Program-made: the position numbers and the translations under genes
The notes under the pieces: model-generated
The model's database searches: none
Told to the model about the DNA's origin: nothing
The model's input: the letters and a program-made list of their open reading frames with translations, nothing else
Part shown: piece by piece, positions 24,132-32,842 of the stretch
How the letters are laid out: each line of letters opens with the position of its first letter
How positions within the stretch are numbered: position 1 is the stretch's first letter
From: Anabaena azotica FACHB-119
GTDB lineage: Bacteria > Cyanobacteriota > Cyanobacteriia > Cyanobacteriales > Nostocaceae
Reading direction: 5' to 3'
NCBI RefSeq assembly: GCF_014697625.1
Contig: NZ_JACJSG010000044.1
Location: 1-64,000, forward strand
Length of the DNA: 64,000 nucleotides

Positions 24132-25985
24132 CTAAATTTCATTCTGCATAATCTTCTCAGCTTCTTCTTTTTCTTCTACCAAAGGCAATAACCTTTCGGC
24201 TTCTAATCTTCTGATTTCCAATTCTTCACCAGATGGCTCTCTCAATGTTGATTGAGCTATGAATTTTTGCTGTAATTTGTACCATTTCTCTACGCTCTCT
24301 ACTTCGGAATCTTTATCGGCTTTGGGAATTTGAATTTGTTCTAATAGCGGTAGCCCTACCTCTCTACCTCCTCTAAATCCAGGGCTAACAATTATGGCTC
24401 TACCTTCTGGTAACGAGTTAAACTGATTGATTTCAAACAGGTTCCTAGTGCTGTTTTGCTCAGATAAAGATGTACTGGCTCCTCCTTTACCGCCAGAGGT
24501 ACGAGAACGTTCTTTATGCTTAATTTGTTCATCTCCTAAAAAGTTACTAAACCTTTGGGCAGCTACATCATCTTGCGGATTAAAAAAGGCTTTTGTTGCA
24601 CAACCACCAAAAATAGCGTTAGCAACTTCCTCTGAATATGCTTTTTCAAGCTGTGAAATATTCTGGAAACCCAAGATAGAAACTAAACCATCTTCGCGGT
24701 TTTGATTCAGCCAATCTACTAAAGCAGGAAGATACAAAGTAGGTAATTCATCTAATGCTAAAACTAGGGGTTCAGTTCTTTTTTTAGCAACATTTCGACT
24801 TACTAAAAGATGCAGAATGGAAACTAACAGTGGGGCTATGACATCCCGTTTTTCTTTGTCCATACCGAAGATAACCATCTTCCGTCCTGTCAAGTCCAAG
24901 GGGATATTTGTTTTTCCACAGAACGCGGACAAGGTTGATGGGGTCATAAAGCGAGTAAACAACCCGCTTGTTGTACCCACAATGCTAGAGGCTGTTTCTG
25001 GACTACCAGCTACAGATAAGAATTGATCAAAGGCAACTTTTACCCAAGGATTTAGGTCTGCTTGCTGAATGCGGTCAATCAGCCTGGGTAAACTGAGAAG
25101 TTGATGGCACATCATAATGTCCGGGAAGCTTGTACCGCGTGCCAGCATAAAAATAGCCTGTGCCAACTGATCTCCTGCATTCGCAAAAAACCCGCTATCG
25201 GAAGAGTCGCCACTTGTTAGCTTAAAATTACGGTTCAGGACGATGGCTAATTGACGTGCCATTTCCGCATCAGTCGGACTGCGGAGGAAATCGAGGGGAT
25301 TTGCTACCCCTGACTCTGGAAAGCCTGGAGACAGTATTGTTACTTCATAACCACGCTCTGCTGCATAACCTGCCAGCTTGGGCGCTTGTCCTTTGGCTTC
25401 TGCTTTTTCTGACTCCTGATGACAATATTTGTAATCGTAGATAATTATTGGTAGCCCCTGGTCAATGGCGGAACGTATCAGAGGATTAATCATGGAGAAG
25501 GTTTTACCAGACCCCCCACTTCCAGTAACTAAAATACCACGCTGCCCATCTGGGAAATAAAGCCTGTTTTTATCTTCTGGAATGTTGGTAATGCGTTTGT
25601 TGCCAACAACTTGGAATTTAGTACCTTTGGGTGTACCTATATATAAAGCTACTCTGTTATGTCTGCGTTCAGTAATCTGTTTACAGGCCAGCTTACGAGC
25701 TGCTGTTTTCTCCCTACTCCCTGCCCATCGCGCCCGTGCTAACTTGTTTGATGCCCCTCGCCCTTCCATCGACTTGGCTAACATCAATGCACCAACACTT
25801 ACAAGTAATGCCAAACCCATTGGGGAGAAGAAGGCATCGTAAAAGTTTTGGGGAACGATATCGTGGGCTAGAGAATCTGTTGAGGCTGAGGAAGATTCCT
25901 TTGTCAAATTCTTCCCCAGCTTCCCCGGCTGCACACCTCCCCCATCCCTGATGACGGTTGTTGTAGATGTTGCCGTCATGTTCAC
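24132..25985 (-). CDS. virD4: VirD4/TraD-type coupling ATPase
   Basis: A 617-aa type IV coupling protein linking the relaxosome to the secretion channel. A membrane helix lies near residues 50-65 (FFSPMGLALLVSVGALMLA). Walker A is VTGSGGSGKTFS near 157, the Walker B region is LALDELPTLYLPALVDWL near 408, and the conserved FQNISQLEKAY follows. The C-terminus is charged and helical. The length is typical. Only one clear N-terminal membrane helix is seen where many VirD4 proteins have two. Its start overlaps the upstream gene's stop (ATGA), so it is coupled to the tra operon. Confidence 0.9.
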   Translation of the reverse strand: MNMTATSTTTVIRDGGGVQPGKLGKNLTKESSSASTDSLAHDIVPQNFYDAFFSPMGLALLVSVGALMLAKSMEGRGASNKLARARWAGSREKTAARKLACKQITERRHNRVALYIGTPKGTKFQVVGNKRITNIPEDKNRLYFPDGQRGILVTGSGGSGKTFSMINPLIRSAIDQGLPIIIYDYKYCHQESEKAEAKGQAPKLAGYAAERGYEVTILSPGFPESGVANPLDFLRSPTDAEMARQLAIVLNRNFKLTSGDSSDSGFFANAGDQLAQAIFMLARGTSFPDIMMCHQLLSLPRLIDRIQQADLNPWVKVAFDQFLSVAGSPETASSIVGTTSGLFTRFMTPSTLSAFCGKTNIPLDLTGRKMVIFGMDKEKRDVIAPLLVSILHLLVSRNVAKKRTEPLVLALDELPTLYLPALVDWLNQNREDGLVSILGFQNISQLEKAYSEEVANAIFGGCATKAFFNPQDDVAAQRFSNFLGDEQIKHKERSRTSGGKGGASTSLSEQNSTRNLFEINQFNSLPEGRAIIVSPGFRGGREVGLPLLEQIQIPKADKDSEVESVEKWYKLQQKFIAQSTLREPSGEELEIRRLEAERLLPLVEEKEEAEKIMQNEI

Positions 25986-27181
25986 CCCCTCCCTAGAATG
26001 ACTAAATCATTTTCTCTAACTGGAACCCAAGGGACTGGCCCAATAAAATAGGGTGTACAGGATTTTCCGCCTAAGAAGAAGTTCATGCAGATACGAAAGA
26101 ATAGCCCAAAGTTAGCTGTACCCGTAGACTCGTTTACACCAGTAAGGACAACTTTGAAACCTGAACCATAAACCAACCTACCTGTTGGTTCTTTACCGCC
26201 GTTGACACGCTGTAATATCCCAAAACCGCCATCTACTTGCTGTGAAGAACCAGAAGCCCAACGTTTACCGTAGAGGTTGCCTTGTGTCCCCGCGACATCC
26301 CCCAGTTCTAAGTAAGGACACTCTTGACCCACTCCACAGGCGACAACAACAGTTTTGTTGGCACGGGTGACTTTGCCAGACACGAAATAATTCTCTCTTG
26401 CCCTGGAATCTCCACGTTCCGATTTCCCTAAAACCACAGAGGCTATACCCACTACATCCAGACCAGAATTTATTGGCTGAGGCATTTTATCAAAAGGTAC
26501 TTTGTTTAATCCTGGTACTTGATTAATAAAGCTTTGCTGCCAATTGAGAAATTTATTAATTTTGGTTTTTGTTAATCTGGGAATTGAGCTTAATGGATAT
26601 TTGCTTAAATCTAGTTGGCTTAATGAAAGTTTACTGGCTTGGGGATAGGAATATAAGATTTCTCCAAGTGTAGCTCCTGTAAAAATTCCCTTACTTCTCA
26701 GTAAGTCTTGAATTGGCTTAATTCTGTCAACATTGATATTTTTTAAATTAGGAATTGCCTTGACTAAAGACCCTATGTTTTGCCATTTTATTAAACCAAA
26801 ATCTTTTAATGTTGTTGGGGAATTTTGGCTGACTCCTCTGCTAAATATATCATCTAGAGTAAATTCGCTTTGAGCAAAAGCTTCATCCACGTCTCCCAAC
26901 ATAACTACAGAGTCAATATTCTGTCCGGCTGACCATGAACGGGAGGGATTATAGCCTAATTTAGCAGCAATCTCTGGGGATACATTGAGGTATCCAGGCT
27001 CAGTTAGTGGATCTAAACTACTCCAGTTTATTTTTGACCAATCAGGAGATTTTAATTGGTATTTACCTGATGTGTAAGTTACTGTGGGAATTTCTGCTAC
27101 TGCTGCTATTGGTAATTCTAACAATGATGCAGCAATTAAAGATGTAGATACTATTGAGAAAACAGTTTTTTTTAAAATCAT
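25982..27181 (-). CDS. Secreted unknown protein of the transfer operon
   Basis: A protein of about 399 aa. I choose the ATG at 27181 (MILKKTVFSIVS), which overlaps the upstream stop as TAATG; an earlier ATG adds 5 residues. A clear signal peptide ends near LPIAAVAE. The mature part has a segment with helical repeats (DLLRSKGIFTGATLGEIL and SKLSLSQLDLSKYPL) and a C-terminal domain with cysteines (CGVGQECPYLELGD and CMNFFLGGKSCTPYFIGPVP). No family is recognised. Its fixed place between VirB9-like and VirD4 genes suggests a periplasmic channel component particular to cyanobacterial systems. Confidence 0.7.
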   Translation of the reverse strand: MILKKTVFSIVSTSLIAASLLELPIAAVAEIPTVTYTSGKYQLKSPDWSKINWSSLDPLTEPGYLNVSPEIAAKLGYNPSRSWSAGQNIDSVVMLGDVDEAFAQSEFTLDDIFSRGVSQNSPTTLKDFGLIKWQNIGSLVKAIPNLKNINVDRIKPIQDLLRSKGIFTGATLGEILYSYPQASKLSLSQLDLSKYPLSSIPRLTKTKINKFLNWQQSFINQVPGLNKVPFDKMPQPINSGLDVVGIASVVLGKSERGDSRARENYFVSGKVTRANKTVVVACGVGQECPYLELGDVAGTQGNLYGKRWASGSSQQVDGGFGILQRVNGGKEPTGRLVYGSGFKVVLTGVNESTGTANFGLFFRICMNFFLGGKSCTPYFIGPVPWVPVRENDLVILGRG

Positions 27182-28272
27182 TAGTTTTGCCCCCACTCAA
27201 TTAATTTATTGAATAGTTCTTGGGGAATACCTGATAATCTAATAGCCTCGACCCTAGTTTTACCTCTTCTGAGTAAACGGATGGTATCTTGTGCTTTACG
27301 CCATTCTCCAGACTTAGGTTTAATTACACCGTTATTAACTGCTAGTCCTAGTCCATAAGCTAGGGCATTTGCATCATTTCTTTTTAATGAAGTCCCTACT
27401 TGTAAAGAGTTAGTAGTTGATAGATTTACCTTGTTTTCAGGGGTTCTTTCTACAGGGTTATTATTAGTTTGCTGGGATAAATTTTCGTTGGGTTTACTTG
27501 TGGAAATTGCCGATACTCTTGAGTTTGAGGAATTAATCAAGTTATTATTAATGGCTTGTTGAGATCCCCTACTCCTCCGCTCCTCTGCCCCCCTGCTCCT
27601 CTGCTCCCCTGCCCCCCTACTCCTCTGCTCCTCTGCCCCCCTGCTCCTCTGCTCCTCCGCTCCTCTGCCCCTCTGCTCCCCTGCTCCCCTGCTCCCATTA
27701 CCAGAACCAGCCCTTACCTGATAACTTTGAGTTGGTAGAGAACTGATTTGGGTGACAGGTGGCTTTTCAACTAACACAGGTGTTGGCTTCTCTGAATCTG
27801 GCTTAATAATTAGAGTTGTATAGTCTGGGCTACCTCCAGCCGGGGTCAACTTAAATTGGTACTGCTTTTGTCCTTCTGCACTAACAGTAATCACTGTAAT
27901 TACTGTGCTGCCATCTTTGCTGGCAGTTAGAGCAGGGAAATTAATCGGTTTTATCTGCCTCAAAAATAAGACTGTAGCTCCACCAGTCCCACAATTCTCA
28001 TCATTTGATGCACCACGTTGACACAAATTACCGTTGGAAGTCAGAGCGAAACGTGACGGATCTCCAAGCCACACTTGCTTGATTATTTCACCTGTAGGGA
28101 TAAAGTTAATGGTTAGTCCGTAACCACTCCAAACTTTTAAATCAATCCCTCTACTATTGCTTCCTTGAGCGTCCTGTGAATATACATTTCTGGCTGGTGG
28201 TAATGCTAAAGATATGCCGACATTACTACCAATAACTAATGTAGTTGCCAGTAAAACAGCTAAACTTTTCAT
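27181..28272 (-). CDS. VirB9/TraK-like outer-channel protein
   Basis: A 363-aa protein with a signal peptide (residues 1-24, ending near ISLALP). The N-terminal beta domain (about 40-160) has the VirB9/TraK pattern: GLTINFIPTGEIIKQVWLGD, then VLFLRQIKPINFP and TVITVSAEGQKQYQFKL. The next part (about 190-250) is a low-complexity R/G/E/Q block from a GAGCAG-type DNA repeat. The C-terminal 65 residues are helical (ANALAYGLGLAVNNGV). In type IV systems VirB9 with VirB10 and VirB7 forms the outer-membrane core; no separate VirB7 gene is seen. Its stop and start are coupled to both neighbours. Confidence 0.75.
   Translation of the reverse strand: MKSLAVLLATTLVIGSNVGISLALPPARNVYSQDAQGSNSRGIDLKVWSGYGLTINFIPTGEIIKQVWLGDPSRFALTSNGNLCQRGASNDENCGTGGATVLFLRQIKPINFPALTASKDGSTVITVITVSAEGQKQYQFKLTPAGGSPDYTTLIIKPDSEKPTPVLVEKPPVTQISSLPTQSYQVRAGSGNGSRGAGEQRGRGAEEQRSRGAEEQRSRGAGEQRSRGAEERRSRGSQQAINNNLINSSNSRVSAISTSKPNENLSQQTNNNPVERTPENKVNLSTTNSLQVGTSLKRNDANALAYGLGLAVNNGVIKPKSGEWRKAQDTIRLLRRGKTRVEAIRLSGIPQELFNKLIEWGQN
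27566..27697. repeat. In-frame CTCCTCTGC-type repeat block inside the VirB9-like gene
   Basis: About 130 bp of short units (CTCCTCTGC, CCCCTGCTC variants), read on the minus strand as GAGCAGAGGAGC. They encode RSRGAEEQRSRGAGEQ-type peptides. It is the same repeat family and the same peptide frame as in the relaxase gene at 20449-20540. Confidence 0.85.
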
Positions 28273-29825
28273 ATCGAGATGGACTGATTTACAAAAACTT
28301 GTACTTGCTGACCTGCTTCAATTACAAAGACTTGTTGTTGTTGCTGTAGCCCTTGTATTTGACGCTCGTTTGAGTTTTTCATTCTTTCTAAGATTTCATT
28401 GATGCTACCTTCAGCAAAACCAGCTACTAAATTTTTTTCACCGTTATTTGTGGTGGTAGTAGTTGTACCGAGTGAACTAATTGTCGTTTCGGAATTAGCT
28501 CGATTTTGAATTTCCGCTACTTTGGATAAGCCAGATAGCAAGGATGCCATTAGTGAAGAACCCAAATTCTCCCCACCTTTACGCGATTGGGCTTTGAGTA
28601 AATTGCCGTTCTTACCTAATATCAAAATAGAATTTGCAGGCAATTGTTTCTCTTGTGTTGTGCTGCCATTATTAACCAGTGCAGCCACCGCCGTCATTTG
28701 GGCTATTTCTGAATTACTTGGGTTAACAACAGCAACAATATAAGAACCCTTGGGTAATACTTCCTCTCCATCGAATGCTTTCAATGGTTGCGACAGTCTA
28801 ATTAAACAATTCTGCCCTTGCTGATTACTGACATTGCTACCTAGCCAAGCAACGGGAGTTTCCATCACCCCTGCGGCACGAGTGCCGACTAAAACCCGCT
28901 TGCCATCATAGTTAGTCTGTGATGTGGGCGAATTTTGATTGGTCTGAGAAGCACTGACTGACCTAACTCCTGAACCTCCCTCTACTTGGGCATTTTTCAA
29001 ATCTGGTTGTTCATAGTTTGATTCACTGCTGCTAGAGTCACTGGAAGAGTAATTGCCCACATTTGCTGCTGCTAACCATTCCTGCATCGGGTCTTTGGGG
29101 CTAGTTCTTACTGAAGGTAATGGCTGGGAATTGCTAACGTTAGGTTTGATAGCTACAGGTTTAGGTTGAGGAGTAGGGGATGAAGGGATAGGGGCCGGAG
29201 AAAACTGTTGTCTAGTCGGTGGGTTAGAAGCAACCTGATAGGTTCCAGTTGATCTAGTAATGGGTGTAGGCGGCGGTGGTGGCGCTTGATAAGTTGTTGG
29301 TTGCCTTTGTACTGGTACAGCTTTGACAGTAACGGCAGTTGTAGCAGTAGTTGTTGGCGATGGGGTAGGGGATGGGGTAGATGATACATCTCCATTATCT
29401 TTTTTGGCGATCGCTTGCAATTCACCTTTTTGAGATGTGATAGCGATCGCTGTTTTTAGCTCTCCCTTTTCGTTTTCTTCATTATCTGGTTTAACTTCTG
29501 GAGTAGTTTTTGTGTTTTGTTCACTTTGATTATTGCTGGGTGAATTTAAAGCTCCCGTTAGTGTGCCAATCATCGCACTAAAACTGATGACTAACAGCAA
29601 AACTCCACCGGAGATTGTTAGTCCTTTTAACAAAGGATGTCCAGCTACAGGACGAGTAGTGACAACTTCTTCTGGTTCACTTTGTAGCTCCTTAGCTGTT
29701 GATTCTGGTGATGTTGTTGAATCAGCTTTAATCTCTACCCCATTCATTTGAGCAAATTCTTGGCTACGATTGCCATCATTGGTAGTAGCTTTAGAATTAG
29801 GCTGCTCTACAACTTTATTCGACAT
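28269..29825 (-). CDS. VirB10/TraB-like channel protein
   Basis: A 518-aa bitopic protein. A cytoplasmic N-terminus (1-68) is followed by one membrane helix (about 69-90, LTISGGVLLLVISFSAMIGTL), a long proline- and threonine-rich periplasmic linker (about 140-270), and a C-terminal beta domain with the VirB10-type GVMETPVAWLGSN...LIRLSQPLKAFDGEEVLPKG segment. The C-terminus is glutamine-rich. It spans the envelope and senses energy from the ATPases. It overlaps the VirB9-like start by 4 bp. The protein is longer than typical VirB10 mainly because of the linker. Confidence 0.85.
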   Translation of the reverse strand: MSNKVVEQPNSKATTNDGNRSQEFAQMNGVEIKADSTTSPESTAKELQSEPEEVVTTRPVAGHPLLKGLTISGGVLLLVISFSAMIGTLTGALNSPSNNQSEQNTKTTPEVKPDNEENEKGELKTAIAITSQKGELQAIAKKDNGDVSSTPSPTPSPTTTATTAVTVKAVPVQRQPTTYQAPPPPPTPITRSTGTYQVASNPPTRQQFSPAPIPSSPTPQPKPVAIKPNVSNSQPLPSVRTSPKDPMQEWLAAANVGNYSSSDSSSSESNYEQPDLKNAQVEGGSGVRSVSASQTNQNSPTSQTNYDGKRVLVGTRAAGVMETPVAWLGSNVSNQQGQNCLIRLSQPLKAFDGEEVLPKGSYIVAVVNPSNSEIAQMTAVAALVNNGSTTQEKQLPANSILILGKNGNLLKAQSRKGGENLGSSLMASLLSGLSKVAEIQNRANSETTISSLGTTTTTTNNGEKNLVAGFAEGSINEILERMKNSNERQIQGLQQQQQVFVIEAGQQVQVFVNQSISI

Positions 29826-29829
29826 AAAG

Positions 29830-30546
29830 CTACCTTCCTAAATCTAAGTCTTGAATACGATATATTTCCATTCCTGCTTTTCGCGCGTTATAAGCAGCTA
29901 AAAGTTGTACTGAAGGATTATTTGGTAATGGTGGAGTATCAATTGCTCTAACGTAAACAGTCTTATTAAATGAAATTGCATTACCTGACTGGTCTTTGCC
30001 TTTAAATACCACCAAATTGGCTACCATACCTATTCGCCATTTCCCTTCTGATATTTTCTCAGGAGGTGACAGATAACGCACTAATAAGGCTGATTGTGTA
30101 TCACCTGTAAATACATCAGATGGGGTTAATGCTGCTATTTCTCGTAAGAAACTAGCGCGAAAATCTTCTGATAATGCAAATCCTGCACCCCAAGTATTTG
30201 TGGTTAGTTTCTTCTCGGCTATCTGCACACCAGGGTCAAGTTTTAGCTTTCTTGGGTCTAAATTTTCATCTGATGATTTTGGTAGAGCGTTCCAACTCAT
30301 TAAATTCATCATTGTCCGACCTACGAAATCCATAATTGCTTGGTCAGTACGCTCTTTTTCTCCAATGGGAATGGCTCTAATAGATGTTCCATCCTGTAAC
30401 TCAACTAGAGTTGGTTTGCTGCTGGCAATTTTCCCTAATCTACCCGAATTAGCTAGACTTATGAAAAAAATAAATATTAAAACTATGGTCTGTCCTATTG
30501 ATAGTAAGGGAGCAAAATTTATTTCTTTTTTATCAAGTAATCTCAT
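29830..30546 (-). CDS. VirB8/TraE-like inner-membrane channel protein
   Basis: A 238-aa protein: a short cytoplasmic N-terminus, one membrane helix (about 14-33, LSIGQTIVLIFIFFISLA) and a periplasmic domain with the NTF2-like pattern of VirB8/TraE (TDQAIMDFVGRTMMNLMSWN, ALLVRYLSPPEKISEGKWRIGMVANLV). It sits 4 bp upstream of the VirB10-like gene and overlaps the VirB6-like stop by 4 bp. Assignment rests on topology, order and the fold pattern rather than a single motif. Confidence 0.7.
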   Translation of the reverse strand: MRLLDKKEINFAPLLSIGQTIVLIFIFFISLANSGRLGKIASSKPTLVELQDGTSIRAIPIGEKERTDQAIMDFVGRTMMNLMSWNALPKSSDENLDPRKLKLDPGVQIAEKKLTTNTWGAGFALSEDFRASFLREIAALTPSDVFTGDTQSALLVRYLSPPEKISEGKWRIGMVANLVVFKGKDQSGNAISFNKTVYVRAIDTPPLPNNPSVQLLAAYNARKAGMEIYRIQDLDLGR

Positions 30547-31616
30547 CTGAATATCCTCCCTGAGATTAACCTGCCACTACTAGAGAAACAGGAAAAAGCT
30601 GCCATCCCTCCCCCTGCACCCATTGCTAATGCCAGAATTGGCGAGAGAATTGCTTCTATTAGTTGTAAGAACAAGGGGTTATTGTTACTAGCATTGACGA
30701 TTGCACTAGCAGCAATTCCACAAACGATGGAGTACGACATTAACACCAAAGTCAAAGCTAACCATCCTGATACCCAAGCATAGATAGGTTTAGCTCCAAA
30801 GGGGAAAAGTGACAGCACTAGAAAGATGGGTGCGATGTAGGCATTCATCAAAAATGCTACTTGCACAGTGTATTGAAATGCTGCTTGTAATCCACTAAAT
30901 ATAATCCATGATAGGGCTTGCACCATTGAGTTAATAGTTTGCCCAGCTATATCTAAAGGATTCCAGCTATTGGAATAGGAAGGTAAGCCATATTTATCTT
31001 TGTATTTTTGAGCTTGTTCCTTAATTTGATCAGCTTTCTCCTTCTGACATAATTCCCGTGGATTTATCGGGTTGCCTTGTGTGTCTTTTCCACTTGTTGG
31101 TTTTTTTTCGCACTCTTGCATTTGCGCTTGGGCTGAAAGTGCAAATGCCTGATCCATATTAGTAGTACGAATAGCATCTCTCAAAGTAATGCCGTTTCGC
31201 GTAATACTTAATACTTTGTCATTTAACCCAACTGCTACATTACGAAACATCAAAGATGTACTAGCGAGTAAATGTCCATTATTAACTGTTAGCATCAGAC
31301 AGACTAACAATGGATAGACCATTTCAGTGAGAATTTCATTACTAAACCCTTCCTGAGTTAACCTAGAGTACCAACTAATAGACCAGAAGGAGACAAACAC
31401 AACTCCACATAAAGCAGAAACAGCTACTACTGCTTTAAAAACCTCGCTTTGACCGTTTGCTAAATCTTGCCAGTCTTGATTAAATGAAGATACAACCATG
31501 CGAGAGCCATTAATAGCACCATCAACTATATCTTCAGCATTTGTATCTCCAGTTACTTCTAATAAATACAAGAAATTAGTTAAATTATTTAGCATTGTTC
31601 TGTTCCCAAAAAGCAT
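30543..31616 (-). CDS. VirB6/TrbL-like polytopic membrane protein
   Basis: A 357-aa inner-membrane channel candidate with about six hydrophobic segments: near 60-85 (VVAVSALCGVVFVSFWSI), 95-115, 225-260, 265-285 and 290-345 (GWLALTLVLMSYSIVCGIAA). A large hydrophilic loop (about 150-215, with CEKKPTSGKDTQG) lies between. This topology and the position beside VirB8 fit VirB6. An internal start (MLNNLTNF, 31595) is possible and would reduce the overlap with the upstream gene. Confidence 0.7.
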   Translation of the reverse strand: MLFGNRTMLNNLTNFLYLLEVTGDTNAEDIVDGAINGSRMVVSSFNQDWQDLANGQSEVFKAVVAVSALCGVVFVSFWSISWYSRLTQEGFSNEILTEMVYPLLVCLMLTVNNGHLLASTSLMFRNVAVGLNDKVLSITRNGITLRDAIRTTNMDQAFALSAQAQMQECEKKPTSGKDTQGNPINPRELCQKEKADQIKEQAQKYKDKYGLPSYSNSWNPLDIAGQTINSMVQALSWIIFSGLQAAFQYTVQVAFLMNAYIAPIFLVLSLFPFGAKPIYAWVSGWLALTLVLMSYSIVCGIAASAIVNASNNNPLFLQLIEAILSPILALAMGAGGGMAAFSCFSSSGRLISGRIFR

Positions 31617-32343
31617 CAGCGAAAGCAGCCGTGCCTATAATTTGTTTGGCACTAGAATTACTATTAGCTTGTTCTTTTCTAGCTTGTTCGTCTAACCTAC
31701 TAGAAATATCACTTAAGTTTATATTAGCTGCTGATAAAGCTCTCGTCTGTTTTTGCGCCTCACTGTGAATTGATTTTGTAATAATCGTTGTTTGCAAATT
31801 CTGTACTGCCATCTTTTTTAAAATGTCTTGAGTAATGACATCATTTTGTACCGCTTCAGCATTATTAGATGAAGTTCCTAAAGCTTCATTACTCATTTCG
31901 GCTTCTTGTGCTTGAGTTTTTTGTCCTTCTTTACCTAAAACTGATTGAGACAGACCATAACTATAAGATTGATGCCAGTTTCTCTCGGCATCTTCACCTT
32001 GAGTTTGGGAATCAGTTTGAACTAAATCAGTATCTTGCTGTTGAATAATTACCTTAACTTTTTTACCTGCCTTTAAAGGGTCAGGTATTCCTAAATCTCC
32101 TACTGTAGAACTGATAGCGTCGCTTAAATCTCCATTCAATTCTTTCCACTGCTGGCTAAATTCTTGTTTTTGTTGCTCAATATAGGTCTTTAAGCTAGCA
32201 ACCGTTTGCTGAAGTTGATCCAAAAAAGAAGACCCTGCCTTAGCAGGTAAGGCTGACAACAATATAAACAGAACTACTAAACTACTAAAAGCTGCTAAAC
32301 GGCGGGAGATAGGGAGTAATATCAATTGGCTGAGTAACTTCAT
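31585..32343 (-). CDS. VirB5/TrbJ-like secreted protein
   Basis: A 252-aa protein with a signal peptide (cleavage near LPAKAG, residue 36) and a mature part that is mainly helical and glutamine-rich. VirB5/TrbJ proteins, minor pilus components, share this design and position before VirB6. Sequence identity is not recognisable, so the call rests on synteny and topology. The start overlaps the preceding gene by 59 bp, which is large; no better start follows before the signal peptide. Confidence 0.55.
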   Translation of the reverse strand: MKLLSQLILLPISRRLAAFSSLVVLFILLSALPAKAGSSFLDQLQQTVASLKTYIEQQKQEFSQQWKELNGDLSDAISSTVGDLGIPDPLKAGKKVKVIIQQQDTDLVQTDSQTQGEDAERNWHQSYSYGLSQSVLGKEGQKTQAQEAEMSNEALGTSSNNAEAVQNDVITQDILKKMAVQNLQTTIITKSIHSEAQKQTRALSAANINLSDISSRLDEQARKEQANSNSSAKQIIGTAAFADAFWEQNNAK

Positions 32344-32842
32344 ATAAATTCTCCGATGAAACTGTAAAAGATGCAGGAGAGCAAGCAGATACTACCTCTA
32401 CTTTATTTCCTAATATTTTCTTACCAGTAACTATTATTGGGGCTGGAGGCTGTTTATCAGTTTCCTTTGACAGCCTTTCAAACAAACTACCTTCATATCT
32501 GGGATTATTTGGTATTACAGATGCTGGCTGAGAATACATTAAAATGTATTCCTTATTGGCTTTAAATTCAGTATTAATTCCGGGCTGTTTCAACTTAAAT
32601 TTAGATTGCTGCTGCATTAGACCAGCATAGTAATTAGATTTTAAAAACCGATTACTTAATACATCATTACTGGCATCTTCTATAGATTGCTGACAAGCTT
32701 GTACTTTCTCGGCAATATATTTTTCATACCGTTCTTTATTCCATTTCCAGACTTCAAATGATAGCCCTGCTGCTAAAATTCCTAAAATCGCTAACAAGAC
32801 TTTATACTGTGCAAATCCAGTGGCAATTTCTAACTTTCTCAT
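32285..32842 (-). CDS. Single-pass membrane protein of the transfer operon
   Basis: A 185-aa protein with one membrane helix near the N-terminus (about 13-30, YKVLLAILGILAAGLSFEVW), then a helical periplasmic region rich in K/E/Q and a short C-terminal domain with a conserved-looking SACSPASF. No family is recognised. It overlaps VirB4 by 4 bp upstream. Possible roles include a VirB7 or pilus-assembly analogue; this is unproven. Confidence 0.65.
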   Translation of the reverse strand: MRKLEIATGFAQYKVLLAILGILAAGLSFEVWKWNKERYEKYIAEKVQACQQSIEDASNDVLSNRFLKSNYYAGLMQQQSKFKLKQPGINTEFKANKEYILMYSQPASVIPNNPRYEGSLFERLSKETDKQPPAPIIVTGKKILGNKVEVVSACSPASFTVSSENLYEVTQPIDITPYLPPFSSF

